Positions 6,978 to 14,498 of a DNA stretch of 38,424 nucleotides are shown piece after piece. Source of the stretch: Polyangium sp. 15x6. GTDB lineage: Bacteria; Myxococcota_A; Polyangia; Polyangiales; Polyangiaceae. The stretch's first letter is position 1. Every line of letters starts with the position of its first letter. The DNA is taken from positions 1 through 38,424 of the forward strand of contig NZ_JASBQE010000108.1 in assembly GCF_029960785.1 (NCBI RefSeq), given 5' to 3'. Position numbers and translations under genes: made by a program. Below the pieces are notes generated by a model. It saw only the letters and a program-made list of their open reading frames with translations, did not search any database and had not been told where the DNA came from.

Positions 6978-9002
6978 ATGTTGGAAAGAAAAACGGTCTT
7001 GGGTCTCGTTGGTTCTGCCATGGCCCTGATGGCGTATCCCACCGATGCCCGGGCCGCATGCGATACGGCCAATAACGCAGAACTGTCAGCGTTTGCGGAT
7101 AGAGTCGAGGACCGCTTCAATCTGCACGGCGGAACGCAATTGGCGATTGTTCGCAAACAACCCAATGGCCAGTTCTGCGAGATCATGCGCAATCACGGGT
7201 TCGCTGTGAGCGCCGCGGACGTGTCGACCCACAGCACCGCTATCTCGACCATGACCTTCGACATTCCGATGCCCATCGGGAGTGTTTCCAAGACCATCAC
7301 GGCAGCGCGCGTGGCGGAAGTTCTTGATGCATACAACATAAGTCCCCTGTCCACCATTGCAGCCTACATCCCTAGCTCGATGTGGTCGTCCCGAGGCCCG
7401 GGCGTGGAATACATTACCTTTCATCAGCTGTTGAAACACACGAGCGGCATGCCAGGGGGGTCCTGGAACAGCGTTTCAGGGTTCACGAGCTGGTTCACAG
7501 CGGGTTGCGACACGGATCCGGTCAGCGGTGTGTGCCTCGACAGCGGTACCCCTGCGTACAATAACATGGGTTATGAGTTGCTCGGACTGCTCATTGCCAA
7601 CATGACGACCAACCTGCCCCAGGAAGCTTCGGATCTCGGTCAGTCGGAGATTTATACTGCAGGGCATCTCTTGGATGCGTACGTGAGGGATAACTATCTT
7701 GGATGGGAAGCGGCATACTCAGGCTGCTACCACACTCTCTCCCGTTCACCCTTCGCCTATCCGAATGGTGCTGTGAGTACAACCGCGGGCGCCCAGCTCG
7801 GTGCGGACTTCAATACAGGATGCGGAACTGGTGGATTCAGTCTGACGGCGTACGACACAGCCAAGTTCTTCTCCAAGCTGTATGCTGGAGATATCCTGTC
7901 GCCGACGGCTGTCGATATGGTTTTCCAGACAGGCTACGGTGCTGATGGTTCGGGGACGACCATCGGCGGGACTCCTTTTCTGCAGAAGGGAGGCCAGCTC
8001 CCCGTAAGCAGCGTAAGGTACAATTCGTGGTTCGTCTTCTTCAAGGACTCTCCTGGGACGGCGTTGATCCTGAGCAACAACATCTACTCAGGCACATCCT
8101 TGGATGACATCGTTGACGCTTGGGATGAAACCAAGCTCTGTGCAGATGGGGTTCCTGCTGAAAAATTGGGCGACGAGATGTGGGGGTGCCCAGGTACGGT
8201 AACCTATCCAAATAAGGATACGCTGTGCGGCTCCGAGACCCATGTGTGCACGCCAGACGAATGGGAAGACAGGAGAGGCACAGAAGCCCCGGAGCACATC
8301 TACTGGACGGACTATGGCTCCACCGAATTGGGCTTTCACGGCTCTTCGGGCAGCTGTTCGGCACGCTACCTGACCGACTCGCCTGCGGGCACGACGTGCG
8401 GCAACAGCGGAAACTCACCGATGCGAATCTGCTCGGGGACCTCGGATGCAGAGGGGAATACGTGCAACTGGACTGGATGCAAGTACCAAACTTCATCCAA
8501 TTCGAATCATTGGGGAGGATGTGTCGGCAACCCCACGGCAGGCGCGCTCTGCTGCGCGAATCGTCCTTGTGCGGATGGCAGCGTCGAACAGACTTTCTCT
8601 TCGGGCATGGTTGGCTGCGCGGGCACCGTGTCCTATGCCAACCGAGAGAGCCTCTGCGGCTATCGGATGCACGTGTGCACCGCCGAGGAGTGGAACGCCA
8701 ATCGGGGGGTGGCGTCCCCCGGGCACATCTACTGGGTTGACAATGGGGCATCGGACCTTGGCTATACCGGCTCGGGTTCGAACAACTGCGCCGCCAAGGC
8801 AACCCCCACGGGAACAGGCTGCGGCGACATTGACGGCGCTGGGAAAAGCAAACGTCCGATGCGTGTCTGCTCTGGCAACTCGGATGCGGAAGGAAACTCC
8901 TGCACGTGGACGGGGTGCACGTACGAGAACGAGACGACTCCCAACTTCTTCGGTGGCTGTGCGTCCAATCCGAGCGCCGGTGCGCTCTGCTGCTATGACT
9001 GA
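6978..9002 (+). CDS. Exported serine beta-lactamase-fold hydrolase with two Cys-rich C-terminal repeats
   Basis: A 674-residue protein with a cleavable signal peptide (ending ARA before ACDTA). The first ~390 residues are a class C/penicillin-binding-protein-like serine hydrolase. They show SVSK (the SxxK nucleophile motif), AYNNMGY (YxN motif, Tyr-Asn-Asn) and QKGG near GTPFLQKGGQL (the KTG-like third motif). Family members cut D-Ala peptides, beta-lactams or esters; which applies here cannot be read. The C-terminal part carries two related units of about 120 residues, each with roughly ten Cys and the landmarks GCxGTVxY, HVCTxxEW, HIYW, MRxCSG, NxCxWTGC and GGC...GALCC. I do not recognise this unit as a named domain; a binding or wall-anchoring role is a guess. 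Codon third positions use A/T far more than neighbouring genes, which suggests transfer. Confidence 0.82.
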   Translation: MLERKTVLGLVGSAMALMAYPTDARAACDTANNAELSAFADRVEDRFNLHGGTQLAIVRKQPNGQFCEIMRNHGFAVSAADVSTHSTAISTMTFDIPMPIGSVSKTITAARVAEVLDAYNISPLSTIAAYIPSSMWSSRGPGVEYITFHQLLKHTSGMPGGSWNSVSGFTSWFTAGCDTDPVSGVCLDSGTPAYNNMGYELLGLLIANMTTNLPQEASDLGQSEIYTAGHLLDAYVRDNYLGWEAAYSGCYHTLSRSPFAYPNGAVSTTAGAQLGADFNTGCGTGGFSLTAYDTAKFFSKLYAGDILSPTAVDMVFQTGYGADGSGTTIGGTPFLQKGGQLPVSSVRYNSWFVFFKDSPGTALILSNNIYSGTSLDDIVDAWDETKLCADGVPAEKLGDEMWGCPGTVTYPNKDTLCGSETHVCTPDEWEDRRGTEAPEHIYWTDYGSTELGFHGSSGSCSARYLTDSPAGTTCGNSGNSPMRICSGTSDAEGNTCNWTGCKYQTSSNSNHWGGCVGNPTAGALCCANRPCADGSVEQTFSSGMVGCAGTVSYANRESLCGYRMHVCTAEEWNANRGVASPGHIYWVDNGASDLGYTGSGSNNCAAKATPTGTGCGDIDGAGKSKRPMRVCSGNSDAEGNSCTWTGCTYENETTPNFFGGCASNPSAGALCCYD

Positions 9003-9346
9003 CGCGTCTCTCGCTCCTTCTCCCCGTCTGGCGTAGCGAGACTGCCTGCCTCGGCCACATCCTCGGGTCGAAGGCGTGCTCGATATTTCGCCGAAACGAT
9101 TGCCGCACGACGAGGGGTTCACCACCGGTAGAGACCCGGGAAGGGGCCGTGGGGGCGTCGTCGATATTCACCGAAAGCACGAATTCGACGGGCGCCCCAA
9201 TGTGGTCCACACGCTCCGTCAACGAACGGTTACACCGCATTCACGGCCCCTCTCGCCAAAGAGCTCGAAATGGCGCCCAAATGAGCTGGCATGCCTGGTG
9301 CTAAGGCGCCCATCGCAGCTTGACGAGCTGAGAAAGGGCATACCTC
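9003..9346. other. Intergenic region without recognised content
   Basis: No gene or terminator is supported. The only repeated pattern seen is CGATATT followed by a CCGAAA block at about 9081-9096 and again at about 9162-9176. It is too weak to call a site. The ribosome site AAAGG for the next gene lies at its right edge. Confidence 0.5.
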
Positions 9347-9823
9347 GTGAACATGAAGATCCGCCTTGCAATCCTTGCTTTGGGAACCACCCTCCTCGCC
9401 GCGTGCGGCGGGGGATTCAGCGTCGACGACATCGAAGACCAGGCGCCGCAGGGAACGGTCGCCGGGGCGAGCTGGACGATGAAGTCGGCTGTCGTGACGG
9501 ACGACGGCGACCGGTTCTCGGTCAGCTTGTTTCCGATGGAAGTCCCCGCGTGCGACAGCTTCGCCCAGTCCGACACGCAGATCCTGTTCAGCGCGCCGAA
9601 GACGGCCGGCGAATATCCTCTCAAGCTCGAGCTCACCGACCTCAACGGCAGCCAGACGATTACCTTCGTCACCGCGCCCGGACAAAACGTGGTTGCCTCC
9701 GAGGGTATCTTGAACGTCGAGTCCGTCTCGGCAGACAAGGTCACGATCGGTCTGCTCGCCGAAGCGGAGGAGAATACGATCAACGGGCGCTTCACCACCT
9801 CGATCTGCACGAAGACGAACTGA
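9347..9823 (+). CDS. Small lipoprotein of unknown function
   Basis: A 158-residue protein starting with GTG at 9347, chosen because AAAGGG lies about 9 bases upstream; an ATG two codons later (9353) is the alternative. MKIRLAILALGTTLLAAC is a clear lipoprotein signal with a LAAC lipobox, so the mature protein should be lipidated and held in an envelope membrane. The rest is acidic and rich in beta-prone segments and contains two Cys (in VPACDSF and SICTKTN) that could form a disulfide. No family is recognised. It stands alone between two intergenic regions, with no partner gene in close spacing. Confidence 0.8.
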   Translation: MNMKIRLAILALGTTLLAACGGGFSVDDIEDQAPQGTVAGASWTMKSAVVTDDGDRFSVSLFPMEVPACDSFAQSDTQILFSAPKTAGEYPLKLELTDLNGSQTITFVTAPGQNVVASEGILNVESVSADKVTIGLLAEAEENTINGRFTTSICTKTN

Positions 9824-9899
9824 TCGCGTCCTATCGGCCGAGGCTCCCAGCCGAGCCTCGGCCGATGGGTCGTCCCGAGGGACGGCTCATTCGAAGATT

Positions 9900-9992
9900 G
9901 GTCTCATCTGGGAGGCGCTTCGCTGGGGCGTTGCCCCAGACCCCACCGGGGCTATCCGCCCCTGGACACGGGGCCTGCGCAAGCGCTGGACC
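9900..9992 (+). repeat. Dispersed intergenic repeat, copy 2
   Basis: About 93 bases with the same orientation as copy 1 (6638-6727). It shares GGTCTCATCTGG, CGCTTCGCTGGGGCGTT, GGGGCTATCCGCCCC and CCTGCGCAAGCGCTGGACC. Its right end directly precedes hairpin 1. Confidence 0.8.
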
Positions 9993-9997
9993 GTTCG

Positions 9998-10028
9998 TCG
10001 AGGAACTGCGCGATGCGCAGTTCCTCGA
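9998..10028. repeat. Perfect hairpin 1 (14-bp arms)
   Basis: TCGAGGAACTGCGC at 9998-10011 pairs perfectly with GCGCAGTTCCTCGA at 10015-10028 around a 3-base spacer. The core GAACTGCGC recurs in hairpin 2. There is no T-run on either side, so it is not a standard intrinsic terminator. Confidence 0.85.
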
Positions 10029-10103
10029 ACAGGCCAAATCAAGACCGGCGAGCGCATTGCCGCGCTGCCCTTTCGACTGGCAAGGCTCTCTCATCGGCCC
10101 GTT

Positions 10104-10132
10104 GGAAGAACTGCGCGGAGCGCAGTTCTTCC
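10104..10132. repeat. Perfect hairpin 2 (13-bp arms)
   Basis: GGAAGAACTGCGC at 10104-10116 pairs perfectly with GCGCAGTTCTTCC at 10120-10132 around a 3-base spacer. The core is the same as in hairpin 1, while the outer bases differ in a compensated way (GAGG/CCTC against GAAG/CTTC). That implies the pairing itself is kept. Confidence 0.85.
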
Positions 10133-10139
10133 ACCCCGA

Positions 10140-10215
10140 GTCCAGCGCTTGCGCTGGTTCGGGTCGAGGGGCGAACAGTCCCCGCGGGGCCCGGGGCGGC
10201 GCCCCGGCGCGGCGG
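10140..10215 (-). repeat. Dispersed intergenic repeat, copy 3, inverted
   Basis: A diverged reverse-complement copy of 9900-9992. GTCCAGCGCTTGCGC is identical over 15 bases, followed by AGGGGCG and a GGGGC..GGGGC..CGCCCC block in the same order. Copies 2 and 3 thus face each other across the two hairpins. Confidence 0.65.
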
Positions 10216-10229
10216 TCTGCGGTTTTACT

Positions 10230-11786
10230 TCAGTGATTGCCCATCGCCTTGCGGAGCGGCTTGTTGAACGCCGCGATCGCGAGGCCGGCGGCGACGCCGA
10301 GGCCCATGAGCAGGAGGAAGAAGTTCGTCGGCGACCACTTCGTGTAGAGAATGCCGATGTAGCCGCTCAGGATGTTGCCGAAGAAGCTCGACATGAACCA
10401 CATGCCCATCATCATCGACACGAACCGCACCGGCGAAACCTTCGTCACGAGCGACAGGCCGATCGGCGAGAGGTAAAGCTCGCCAATCGTGAGCAGCGCC
10501 GTGCAGACGAGCGGCCACATCACGCTGCCCTTGCCCCCGCCGATCACCTGCGCACCTCCGACCATCACGATGAACGAGAGGCCGAGGATGATGCAGCCGA
10601 CGGCCATCTTCGTGACGCTCGACATCTCCTTGCCGCTCTTCGCCTGCGCGGCCCAGATGCGGTCCAGGATCGGCGCGAAGAGGAAGATGAAGAACGGGTT
10701 GAACGACTGGAACCAGGTCGAGGGGATCTGGAAGCCGAAGATGACGGGCCAGACGGTCTTCTCGTCGGCCCACGTCTGCATCGTGTTGCCCTGCTGCTCG
10801 TAGACGGCCCAGAAGATGATGTTCAGCGCGCAGAGGATGACGAGCGCGCCCATGCGCTGCCCCTCGTTCTCCTCCTTCACCACGGCCTGGGGTTCGCCCT
10901 TGTTGTCCTCGCGCTTCTTGAGCGTGTCCGGCGCGAGCGTGCTCGGGCCGAAGAAGAACTGGATCACCAGGCCGAGCACCATGCCGATGCCCGCCGCGAG
11001 GAAGCCGTACCGCCAGCCGTTGTTCTGGGCGAGGGTGCCGCAGACGAGGTTCGTCAGGAACGCACCCAAGTTGATGCCCATGTAGAAGATCGTGTACGCG
11101 CCGTCGCGGCGCTTGTCGCCGGGTGGATAGAGGTTGCCGACCTGGGTCGAGATGTTCGGCTTGAAGAAGCCGTTGCCGATGATGAGGAGCAGGAGGCCGA
11201 GGAAGAAGAGGTTCTCGGCGCCGAAGAGGACGAACTGGCCGAGCGCCATGAGGGCGCCGCCGAGGAAGACCGAGCGCTTCTGGCCGAGGTAGCGGTCGGC
11301 CATGAAGCCGCCGAAGAGGGGCGTCAGGTAGACGAGGCCGGTGTACCAGCCGTAAATCGCCGAGGCGACGGGCTGCATGGAGCAGGTCTGCTGCGCCACG
11401 CTCTGCGCCATGTCCGCGGCCATCGGCGCGATGTTCTTCGTCGGATCCCCCTGGACGAGGAGCCCGACCTTCTCGTTCACACACTGCGTGAGCGTGGCGG
11501 GATCGACGTCGGGCAAGAAGCCGCGGATGACGCTCCAGCCGAAGACGTCGCCCGGGTTGCCGGTCGCGTCGTACGCCTGGCCCTGGAACCTCTGGCGGTA
11601 CGTGACGAACAGGTAGTTCACCAGGTACAGCTTCAAGAGGCCGCGCATGCCGTAGTAGGAGAACCGCTCCCACATCTCCGTGGTGAAGAGCACGAAGAGG
11701 CCGGCCGGATGGCCGAGGATCTCCTTCTTCGACTTGGGTCCCGACCACTGCTGCGCCGCGGGATCTTGCTGGACGTTGCTCGCCAT
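10230..11786 (-). CDS. POT/PTR2 family proton-dependent peptide transporter
   Basis: A 518-residue major facilitator protein that imports di- and tripeptides with protons across the cytoplasmic membrane. Family landmarks are all present: E37-M-W-E40-R41 on TM1 (the ExxER proton-coupling motif), GGFMADRYLG between TM2 and TM3, the signature FKPNISTQVGNLY, and FYMGINLGA. About twelve or more membrane segments can be followed. One oddity is the long loop of roughly 70 residues between TM1 and TM2 (about residues 66-140, with Cys102 and Cys135), where most members have a short link. It lies 46 bases downstream of the S-adenosylmethionine decarboxylase gene on the same strand, so the two may share a transcript. 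Which peptides it takes up cannot be told from sequence. Confidence 0.93.
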   Translation of the reverse strand: MASNVQQDPAAQQWSGPKSKKEILGHPAGLFVLFTTEMWERFSYYGMRGLLKLYLVNYLFVTYRQRFQGQAYDATGNPGDVFGWSVIRGFLPDVDPATLTQCVNEKVGLLVQGDPTKNIAPMAADMAQSVAQQTCSMQPVASAIYGWYTGLVYLTPLFGGFMADRYLGQKRSVFLGGALMALGQFVLFGAENLFFLGLLLLIIGNGFFKPNISTQVGNLYPPGDKRRDGAYTIFYMGINLGAFLTNLVCGTLAQNNGWRYGFLAAGIGMVLGLVIQFFFGPSTLAPDTLKKREDNKGEPQAVVKEENEGQRMGALVILCALNIIFWAVYEQQGNTMQTWADEKTVWPVIFGFQIPSTWFQSFNPFFIFLFAPILDRIWAAQAKSGKEMSSVTKMAVGCIILGLSFIVMVGGAQVIGGGKGSVMWPLVCTALLTIGELYLSPIGLSLVTKVSPVRFVSMMMGMWFMSSFFGNILSGYIGILYTKWSPTNFFLLLMGLGVAAGLAIAAFNKPLRKAMGNH

Positions 11787-11832
11787 CGGGACGCGGTTTT
11801 ACGCGGCCTCTATGACGACCGCAAGAGCCCCG

Positions 11833-12198
11833 TCACCGGGCAACGCTGGAGATCACGCCGCCATCGAGCACGCGCTCATCGAGCACGGCGAGTTTTCCCT
11901 CGGGGAACACGGAGCGGATCGCAACGAGCGCGCGCTCGACGCTCTCCTTCGTGCTGCACGAGGCGACGTCGACGAAGAGCCTGCCCTCTTCGGGCCACGT
12001 GTGCAGCGCGATGTGGCTCTCGCCGACGACGGCGCACGCGGTGACGCCCTGCGGCGAAAACGGGACGACGAGCGTGCCGAGGCCCGTGAACGGTCCCGCC
12101 GCGACGGCGGCGTCGAGCGCAGCGCGCAGCGCGTCCGGGCTGTCGAGGGTGTCGCGGCGACAATCCGTGAGGATCGCGAGGAGCACGAAGAGCTTCAT
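11833..12198 (-). CDS. speH: S-adenosylmethionine decarboxylase proenzyme (short bacterial class)
   Basis: A 121-residue protein starting at the ATG 12198, with GAGG 6 bases upstream. The frame is open further upstream but only the part from MKLFVLLAIL matches the family. It makes decarboxylated S-adenosylmethionine, the aminopropyl donor for spermidine. The proenzyme cuts itself between Glu60 and Ser61 in GESHIALHTWPE, and Ser61 becomes the pyruvoyl group. Ser61, His66 and Cys81 match Ser63, His68 and Cys83 of the Thermotoga maritima enzyme in order and spacing. FSPQGV before the cut site is also typical. Length (about 120) fits the class 1b SpeH/SpeD type. No spermidine synthase gene is beside it; the next gene downstream is a peptide transporter. 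Confidence 0.9.
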   Translation of the reverse strand: MKLFVLLAILTDCRRDTLDSPDALRAALDAAVAAGPFTGLGTLVVPFSPQGVTACAVVGESHIALHTWPEEGRLFVDVASCSTKESVERALVAIRSVFPEGKLAVLDERVLDGGVISSVAR

Positions 12199-12254
12199 CG
12201 GCGGCCTCGGCACATACCGCCGGCCGAGGCACATGGCCAGGCGCGAAATGAAAC

Positions 12255-12302
12255 GAGGGGGCAGGCCCCAAGCCCGCCCCCTCACACGCGTGGTCACGCG
12301 TG
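12255..12302 (-). terminator. Probable terminator region of the beta-barrel gene
   Basis: Two inverted repeats follow the stop codon of the minus-strand gene 12309-13019. The first is CACGCGTG / CACGCGTG (12285-12302, 2-base gap). The second is an 8-bp stem GAGGGGGC / GCCCCCTC (12255-12283, 13-base loop), followed on the minus strand by CGTTTCATTTC. The T-run is broken, so termination is likely but not certain. Confidence 0.5.
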
Positions 12303-12308
12303 CTGATT

Positions 12309-13019
12309 TTACCGGCGACCCACGATCGTCACCGGGCGAGCGCGCTCCCCGCCGGCGTCGAAGCGGCCCGTGACGCCCGCGAAGACGAAGGCGTTCAGGC
12401 GCGGCGCGTCGACCATCTGCGTCCCGACGCGGCCCTCGGGGTTGCGCCAGAGGAACATGCTGAGATCGCCGCCGATCGTCGGGGCGAGCGCGACGCTCTC
12501 GCTCACGCGGATGTCGACGCCGACCTTGGCCTTCGCGAGCTGGAAACCGTGCACGAACATGTCGTTGTTCCGGCCCGTGGGTTGCTCCCACATCATGCGA
12601 TACCCGGCGCCGACCGAGACCCACGGGTCGAGGCGCGAGTAGGGGGCCACGTGGAAGACGCCGTCGATGCCCGCCGTCGCGCCGCGTATCTCCGCGCCGC
12701 GAGGGAGGTTTTGCATGTTGTAACTGCCGCTGATACCGACCGACGAGTACGGATTCGCGCGGTAGTGGAGGCCGAGGCCCGCGCCGAGGCCCGCGCCGCC
12801 GAGGTCTGTCGTCGTCGTGCCCTCGGTCGCGGGCACGGCGGGGCCGAAGCCCTGGTTGTAGCCCGAATCGACCTGGATCTCGAAAGCGTTCATCGGTGCG
12901 CCGATCTGGCCCCGCGGCTCCATTTCGGTCTCGCGCACCAACGTTTGCGCCGAGGCCGTGCCGGCGCTCGCCGCGGCGAGCGCGAAGGTCGCGACCGCGA
13001 TTCCCATCGTTCGTGTCAT
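12309..13019 (-). CDS. Secreted, probable outer-membrane beta-barrel protein
   Basis: A 236-residue protein starting at ATG 13019, chosen because GGGGGG lies about 9 bases upstream and a signal peptide follows at once (MTRTMGIAVATFALAA, cleavage after TASA). The longer open frame upstream has no signal and is rejected. The mature part alternates polar and aromatic residues with Gly turns (GLGAGLGLHYRANPYSSVGI, SVGAGYRMMWEQP, AKVGVDIRVSESVALAPTIG), the look of an eight-strand-like outer membrane barrel. No motif ties it to a named porin, and the last residues (TIVGRR) are not the usual aromatic end. It is divergent from the SDR gene and has its own terminator, so it is probably a single-gene unit. 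Confidence 0.7.
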   Translation of the reverse strand: MTRTMGIAVATFALAAASAGTASAQTLVRETEMEPRGQIGAPMNAFEIQVDSGYNQGFGPAVPATEGTTTTDLGGAGLGAGLGLHYRANPYSSVGISGSYNMQNLPRGAEIRGATAGIDGVFHVAPYSRLDPWVSVGAGYRMMWEQPTGRNNDMFVHGFQLAKAKVGVDIRVSESVALAPTIGGDLSMFLWRNPEGRVGTQMVDAPRLNAFVFAGVTGRFDAGGERARPVTIVGRR

Positions 13020-13255
13020 GGTTTCATTCCCCCCTGGCTTCGGGCGCCGGAATCGAGCGCCGCCCGCGGCGAGGGGTGGAGCAGCGTACGTGCCAGGCGG
13101 GTGACGAGCAGCATGTTCCCGGCGAAACGAGCGAGGCCCGCCGTGGATCACGAACGAGCAGGCGCCTACTGCACACGCGCAGAGCCCGCTCGAGCGGCTG
13201 AAGCAAAAACCTCGCTTGGCAAGCAAGCGGGGATTCGCGAGGATGCCGCCGCAAG

Positions 13256-14023
13256 ATGACGAGCTTCATCAACGTCGAGGGCAAGGTCGCGATCGTGACC
13301 GGAGGCAGCCGAGGGATCGGCGAGTCGATCGCCAAGGCGCTCGGGCAGAGCGGAGCGAAGGTGGCGATCGCGTCGAGGAAGAAGGAAGGGCTCGACGTGG
13401 CAGCCGAGCGGCTGCGCAAGGAAGGCGTGACCGCTTCGGCGTTCACGTGCCACACGGGCAAGGCCGACGATGTGCAGAAGCTCTTCCAGCAGGTGATCGC
13501 GGCGTTCGGGAAGGTGGACGTCCTCGTCAACAACGCGGCGACGAACCCTCATTTCGGGCCGCTCATGACGGCGGACGACGCGGCGTTCGACAAGACGATC
13601 GAGGTCAACCTGAAGGGGTATTTCTACACGTCGCGTGAGCTCGTCCGTCACCTCGTCGATCGCAACGCGCCAGGCGCGATCGTGAACGTGACGAGCGTGG
13701 CGGGGCTGTCGGCAGCGCCGCTGCAAGGCGTGTACGGGATGACGAAGGCCGCAGTCGTGTCGATGACGCAGACGATGGCGGTCGAGCTCGCTGCGAGCGG
13801 GATCCGCGTCAACGCGATCGCGCCGGGGCTCGTGGATACACGGTTCGCCTCGGCGATCGTGCAGAACAAGGATCTCGTCGACCGGGTCGTGGGGCGGACG
13901 CCGGTCGGAAGGTACGGGCAGCCGGACGAGATCGCCGGGGCGGCGCTGTACCTCGCCTCGGATGCGGCATCGTTCCTCACGGGGCAGACGATCGTGGTCG
14001 ATGGCGGCATGACCATCGCGTGA
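13256..14023 (+). CDS. Short-chain dehydrogenase/reductase
   Basis: A 255-residue classical SDR. Visible features are the TGGSRGIG nucleotide loop (residues 15-22), NNAA (92-95), Asn118, Ser147, and Tyr160 and Lys164 of YGMTK, forming the full Asn-Ser-Tyr-Lys tetrad. Arg41-Lys42-Lys43 after the second beta strand suggests NADP(H) preference. Length and the C-terminal segment (VDGGMTIA) are normal for FabG-like oxidoreductases. The substrate is not readable. A hotdog thioesterase gene starts 4 bases after the stop codon, so both are co-transcribed. That pairing fits work on an acyl-CoA or acyl-like intermediate, but this is inference. The ribosome site is weak (GAGG about 13 bases upstream). 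Confidence 0.92.
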   Translation: MTSFINVEGKVAIVTGGSRGIGESIAKALGQSGAKVAIASRKKEGLDVAAERLRKEGVTASAFTCHTGKADDVQKLFQQVIAAFGKVDVLVNNAATNPHFGPLMTADDAAFDKTIEVNLKGYFYTSRELVRHLVDRNAPGAIVNVTSVAGLSAAPLQGVYGMTKAAVVSMTQTMAVELAASGIRVNAIAPGLVDTRFASAIVQNKDLVDRVVGRTPVGRYGQPDEIAGAALYLASDAASFLTGQTIVVDGGMTIA

Positions 14024-14027
14024 AGGA

Positions 14028-14498
14028 ATGAGAAAGATGGATCAGCAAAGCTTGCAGGACCGGTACGCGCCCCAGAGCTGCTGCTTCGGCTGCGGACCGG
14101 CCAACGAGAAGGGGCTCCGGATCAAGAGCCACGTGGAAGGAGACGAGGTCACGGCCACGTGGGTGCCCGAGCCGTACCACCAGGCGTTCCCGGGCATGCT
14201 CAATGGCGGGATCATCGGCGCGCTGCTCGATTGCCATTCGAACTGGACGGCGGCGCATCACCTGATGGTGCGAGGTGGCCTCGACAAACCCCCGTGCACG
14301 GTGACGGCCGATTTTCACGTAAAACTGCGGCGGCCGACGCCGCTCGGGCCCGTGCAGCTCAAGGCGCGCGTGGCCGACGTGGCCGAAGATCGATGCGTGA
14401 TCGAGGCGACGCTCGAGGCCGGCGGGAAGGTCACGGCGACGTGCCGCGGGACGTTCGTCGCGGTGAAAGAGGGCCATCCCGCATACCACCGCTGGTAG
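14028..14498 (+). CDS. PaaI-like hotdog-fold thioesterase
   Basis: A 156-residue hotdog protein. GMLNGGIIGALLDCHSNW is the central helix motif, corresponding to the HGG...D motif of PaaI-type acyl-CoA thioesterases but with Asn in place of the usual His. CTVTADFHVKLRRPTPLG is the following strand pair. The N-terminus has a CCFGCGPAN cluster with three close Cys, a feature of the CFGCGxxNxxGL subfamily. It follows the SDR by 4 bases. ATG 14028 overlaps the AAGGA region; ATG 14037 (153 residues) has the better spacing from AGGA and may be the true start. The last 68 bases overlap, on the opposite strand, the end of the histidine kinase gene. Confidence 0.85.
   Translation: MRKMDQQSLQDRYAPQSCCFGCGPANEKGLRIKSHVEGDEVTATWVPEPYHQAFPGMLNGGIIGALLDCHSNWTAAHHLMVRGGLDKPPCTVTADFHVKLRRPTPLGPVQLKARVADVAEDRCVIEATLEAGGKVTATCRGTFVAVKEGHPAYHRW

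Larger units (their letters stand above)
9824..10229. other. Intergenic composite of inverted repeats and hairpins
   Basis: This gap separates the convergent lipoprotein (plus) and peptide transporter (minus) genes. It is filled by repeat copy 2, two perfect hairpins with the same GAACTGCGC core, and repeat copy 3 in reverse orientation. An additional imperfect inverted repeat at about 9835-9865 (CGGCCGAGGCTC and GAGCCTCGGCCG) could end transcription of the lipoprotein gene. No protein is supported here. Confidence 0.7.

Noticed and set aside
10301-11748. Alternative minus-strand frame in the peptide transporter region
   Set aside because: It is Arg/His/Pro-rich without membrane segments. 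The neighbouring frame encodes all POT signatures.
10149-12044. 631-codon plus-strand open frame antisense to the peptide transporter and decarboxylase
   Set aside because: Composition is dominated by Arg, Glu, Asp and Ala, with no hydrophobic core or motif. The opposite strand has two clear families over the same bases.
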